From the NCBI GenBank assembly GCA_903772945.1, contig CAICTM010000100.1, positions 1 to 64,000 on the forward strand: a stretch of 64,000 bases of DNA, written 5' to 3'. Source of the stretch: Seminavis robusta. Its lineage: Eukaryota; Bacillariophyta; Bacillariophyceae; Naviculales; Naviculaceae. Each line of letters begins with the position of its first letter. Within the stretch, counting starts at the first letter, position 1. The translations under genes and the position numbers were made by a program. The notes beneath the pieces are model-generated. The model was not told the origin of the DNA, ran no database searches, and worked only from the letters and a program-made list of their open reading frames with translations. Positions 61,923-64,000 of the stretch are shown piece by piece.

Positions 61923-63557
61923 ATGGAAGATCCCCACCACGACCGCGACGACCAACAAAAGATACCTTCCTCCGACTCGGAAGCTTCTACAACAGAAGAA
62001 GGTTCCCACGGCAAAGAGGGCTTTGTGATCTGTCAAGATGATAGTAGCATCATCGTTTCGGTGCCCCCACCTCCCACCAACAAGAAGAACATTCTTCTGG
62101 CCTTGGGTATCTGGACCGTGATTGCGGCCCTCGTGATTCTGCTACCCTTCGCACTGGTCCGTGATGGCAAGTCGGGCGAGACTGCCGTCGAAACTACCAC
62201 TTCTGCCGTGGTATACGACACCTTTGAGTACACCCCCTTAGATAATGACCAGTGTCCCGGTCATCTCGAGGACGATGCTGGGAACGCCGAAGTTTCCGAC
62301 ATTTGGGCTTTGGATCTTGCCTTGGGACAGCGCGGGATTGCGGACGAACGTACCTTCGACGTCGAGCCCAGCCATGAACCGTGGGAGCAGGGTCCAGGAG
62401 TCGTCTTTCATGTGGAAACGGTCACGGAAGCACTTCAAGAGGACTCGGCCAAGCCCATTCTCACCAACGACGAAGTCAGGGACCAAGCTCAGCTAGAAGC
62501 CAGCCAGTACTATCAGAATGCCACAGCCGCTGCCACGGTGTACCCACCACCGCCCTTGCCCAATGTGACCCTTGAAGCGCTCAGCAAGAACGATATCCCC
62601 TTGGTGTATGCCGGTTCACAGGGATTCTTGGCAGCCTGCATGATGGCCTTTGCGCAGCACTTGCCACTCGCACTGGCGCCCGATCACCTCTGGACCATTA
62701 TCGTGCAGGGATTCGCTCAACATGTGGACCAACATGCCGAAGAACTCCGAGCCCGTTTTGTTGCCCATGAAGGAAAAGCGGAAATCGTCATCAAGGAGAA
62801 TCGGCTCGTACCGGGAGAGACACCTGCCGACGAGTGGGAAGAAATGATATTCCCAAAGTTTTCCAAGGCGATTGGAGAGAACATGATCAACAAAGAAGCC
62901 CACGAAACCTTGGCGGGCAAGCACTTTAGCACTTCTACCGCCTCTAGCCATGCCAGCTCTGAGATTGCTCTCATGGCAGCCTTCAAAGGCTACTTTGAGT
63001 ACACCATGGTCACCGCATGTGGAATCCCCCAAGTGCGACTTGAGGGAACGCGAGATGATTGGGTCGCGCTCCGTGAGAATGCCGCCAAGTTGGCAAAGTG
63101 GATGATGCCGAACCACCCACAGGGAGAGCTCTGGATCAACGACATTGTCTTGCCCATTCTCGATGAGCTTGTCAAGTCTTATGATGGCAATGTCAACTAC
63201 TGCTTCTGGCAGACCATGGTCAAGTTCCGTACTACCGGTGTTGGATCTGGAACCTACGAGTTTCTGAGCGGGTGGCTCGCCACCCTGTTTCCATATTTGA
63301 GCCAAAAACCTGGAAAGATGGAGCCCAATCCTCACCTTCGTGGATGGGAAGAGTCGGCCAGTGCTCTTTTGGAGGGACCCAAACCCAGTCACATTCCAAG
63401 TCAGTTGTCTTCTGTTCCTGTAAACTGGGAGTACCTTGGCCAATTGCTCCCTCTTCATTTCCACGCTGGATTTAGAGGAGTGACACAGGAAGATGATGGT
63501 ACCCTCTCCCCTGTCATGGGTTGGTACGTTACCAATGATCCCGCGATCGCCGTCTAA
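61923..63557 (+). CDS. DUF4419 protein with N-terminal membrane anchor
   Basis: A single exon encodes 544 residues from the ATG at 61923. An acidic cytosolic stretch is followed by a membrane segment near 53-78 (ILLALGIWTVIAALVILLPF). The domain proper starts near 205. AAGSQGF-like YAGSQGFLAACMMAFAQHL, PLALAPDHLWTIIVQGFAQH near 244-263, and FSTSTASSHASSEIALMAAF followed by YFEYTMVTACGIPQVRLEG are the conserved blocks of DUF4419, found mainly in fungi, oomycetes and algae. Near the end GWYVTNDP is typical. Function is unknown in all members I know of. Most relatives are soluble, so the anchor is notable. Confidence 0.8.
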   Translation: MEDPHHDRDDQQKIPSSDSEASTTEEGSHGKEGFVICQDDSSIIVSVPPPPTNKKNILLALGIWTVIAALVILLPFALVRDGKSGETAVETTTSAVVYDTFEYTPLDNDQCPGHLEDDAGNAEVSDIWALDLALGQRGIADERTFDVEPSHEPWEQGPGVVFHVETVTEALQEDSAKPILTNDEVRDQAQLEASQYYQNATAAATVYPPPPLPNVTLEALSKNDIPLVYAGSQGFLAACMMAFAQHLPLALAPDHLWTIIVQGFAQHVDQHAEELRARFVAHEGKAEIVIKENRLVPGETPADEWEEMIFPKFSKAIGENMINKEAHETLAGKHFSTSTASSHASSEIALMAAFKGYFEYTMVTACGIPQVRLEGTRDDWVALRENAAKLAKWMMPNHPQGELWINDIVLPILDELVKSYDGNVNYCFWQTMVKFRTTGVGSGTYEFLSGWLATLFPYLSQKPGKMEPNPHLRGWEESASALLEGPKPSHIPSQLSSVPVNWEYLGQLLPLHFHAGFRGVTQEDDGTLSPVMGWYVTNDPAIAV

Positions 63558-64000
63558 TCAATCAAACAAACCGAATGGGAAAGAAACGGCCTCGATTCAT
63601 GTCGAGCTTGCTAGCTTCTGAGCCATTGACTGACTGACTGACTGACTGGCTGCAAGATTTGTGCCGAATCTGCCAGCGATTCAGAACCTTTCGGAGCGCA
63701 AAAGTTGTAGGTTGTGTTTCCTTCGTCGATAAGTGTTACATTTATTCTGCCAGGGATGGCAGTACCGTTACCGGTACATGTACTAGTACACTCCAGTTCA
63801 ACTGTCAGTATTGTAGCTTGTATAACATAACTACCGTAACTTGCAAGAGCTGGATGAATGAAGCAACCTCTCCCTAACCTGAGTCTCCGAAGGCAAAACC
63901 TTTTTTTAAGCTTTCGTTGCGCCCAATTGTATAAATTTACGATTCGATTCCTCACAATTTCAATTTTTGATCGTCACAATTTCAATTTTAATTTAATTTC
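63558..64000. other. Intergenic end of window
   Basis: No gene supported. A TGAC tetranucleotide repeat (about five units) lies at about 63627-63648. TTACCGGTACATGTACTAGTA begins near 63765; the AT-rich end has two direct copies of TCACAATTTCAATTTT near 63950 and 63974. Confidence 0.5.

Noticed and set aside
62616-63464. 282-codon minus-strand frame within the DUF4419 gene
   Set aside because: Antisense to a conserved domain; no motif of its own.

Overview
The window looks like nuclear DNA of a diatom, probably pennate (the species is my inference). The evidence: a fucoxanthin-chlorophyll a/c-binding protein; pre-proteins with the diatom plastid-import signature of a signal peptide followed by a conserved Phe (AsnA, TspO-like protein, light-harvesting protein); a secreted protein with the Cys-Gly-Asp-Cys-Asp module common in diatoms; short GT-AG introns of 66-138 nt; and compact genes on both strands.

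Layout. Bases 1-11,700 are a gene-poor graveyard. They hold a decayed PIF1/Helitron-type helicase on the minus strand (about 291-2400, perhaps to 5.2 kb), an unidentified decayed coding-like stretch at 9.2-10.1 kb, and otherwise nothing recognisable. From 11.8 kb the window is an ordinary gene-rich diatom region: HET-like/TPR protein (+), sulfotransferase-like type II membrane protein (+), SHAQKYF-class MYB factor (-), diverged LRR-like protein (-), MYND-SET lysine methyltransferase (+), multi-pass membrane protein (-), a broken WS/DGAT-like acyltransferase (+), a small two-exon unknown (-), gamma-tubulin complex protein GCP3 (+), a 1,235-residue acidic/lysine-rich coiled-coil protein (-), S28 serine carboxypeptidase (-), four-exon secreted cysteine-module protein (-), TspO-like plastid protein (-), fucosyltransferase-like protein (+), plastid ammonia-dependent asparagine synthetase AsnA (-), M14-type zinc carboxypeptidase (+), light-harvesting protein (-), class 3 lipase with a Ser-Pro tail (-), GT17-like glycosyltransferase (+), secreted beta-propeller protein (+), COG4976-type methyltransferase (-) and a DUF4419 membrane protein (+).

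There is no operon logic. Several genes share short divergent promoters (TspO-like/fucosyltransferase-like, which holds a perfect TGACGTCA; AsnA/M14; methyltransferase/DUF4419) or end convergently within 110-470 bp. Two themes recur: secretory or Golgi proteins (sulfotransferase-like, GT23-like, GT17-like, S28, lipase, cysteine-module and propeller proteins) and plastid proteins (light-harvesting protein, AsnA, TspO-like).

The strongest items for a second look are the HET-like N-terminal module joined to kinesin-light-chain TPRs, the 245-bp array of alternating TTTCTCA/TGAGAAA palindromes at 55.58-55.82 kb, the bacterial-type plastid AsnA with an apparent GC-AG intron, the 33-nt microexon that encodes the core of the CxGDCD module, and the broken acyltransferase whose catalytic HHxxxDG has decayed. 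Exon borders were read by eye from splice signals and frame continuity. Starts were moved to the first plausible ATG where the open frame extended upstream from a non-ATG codon.
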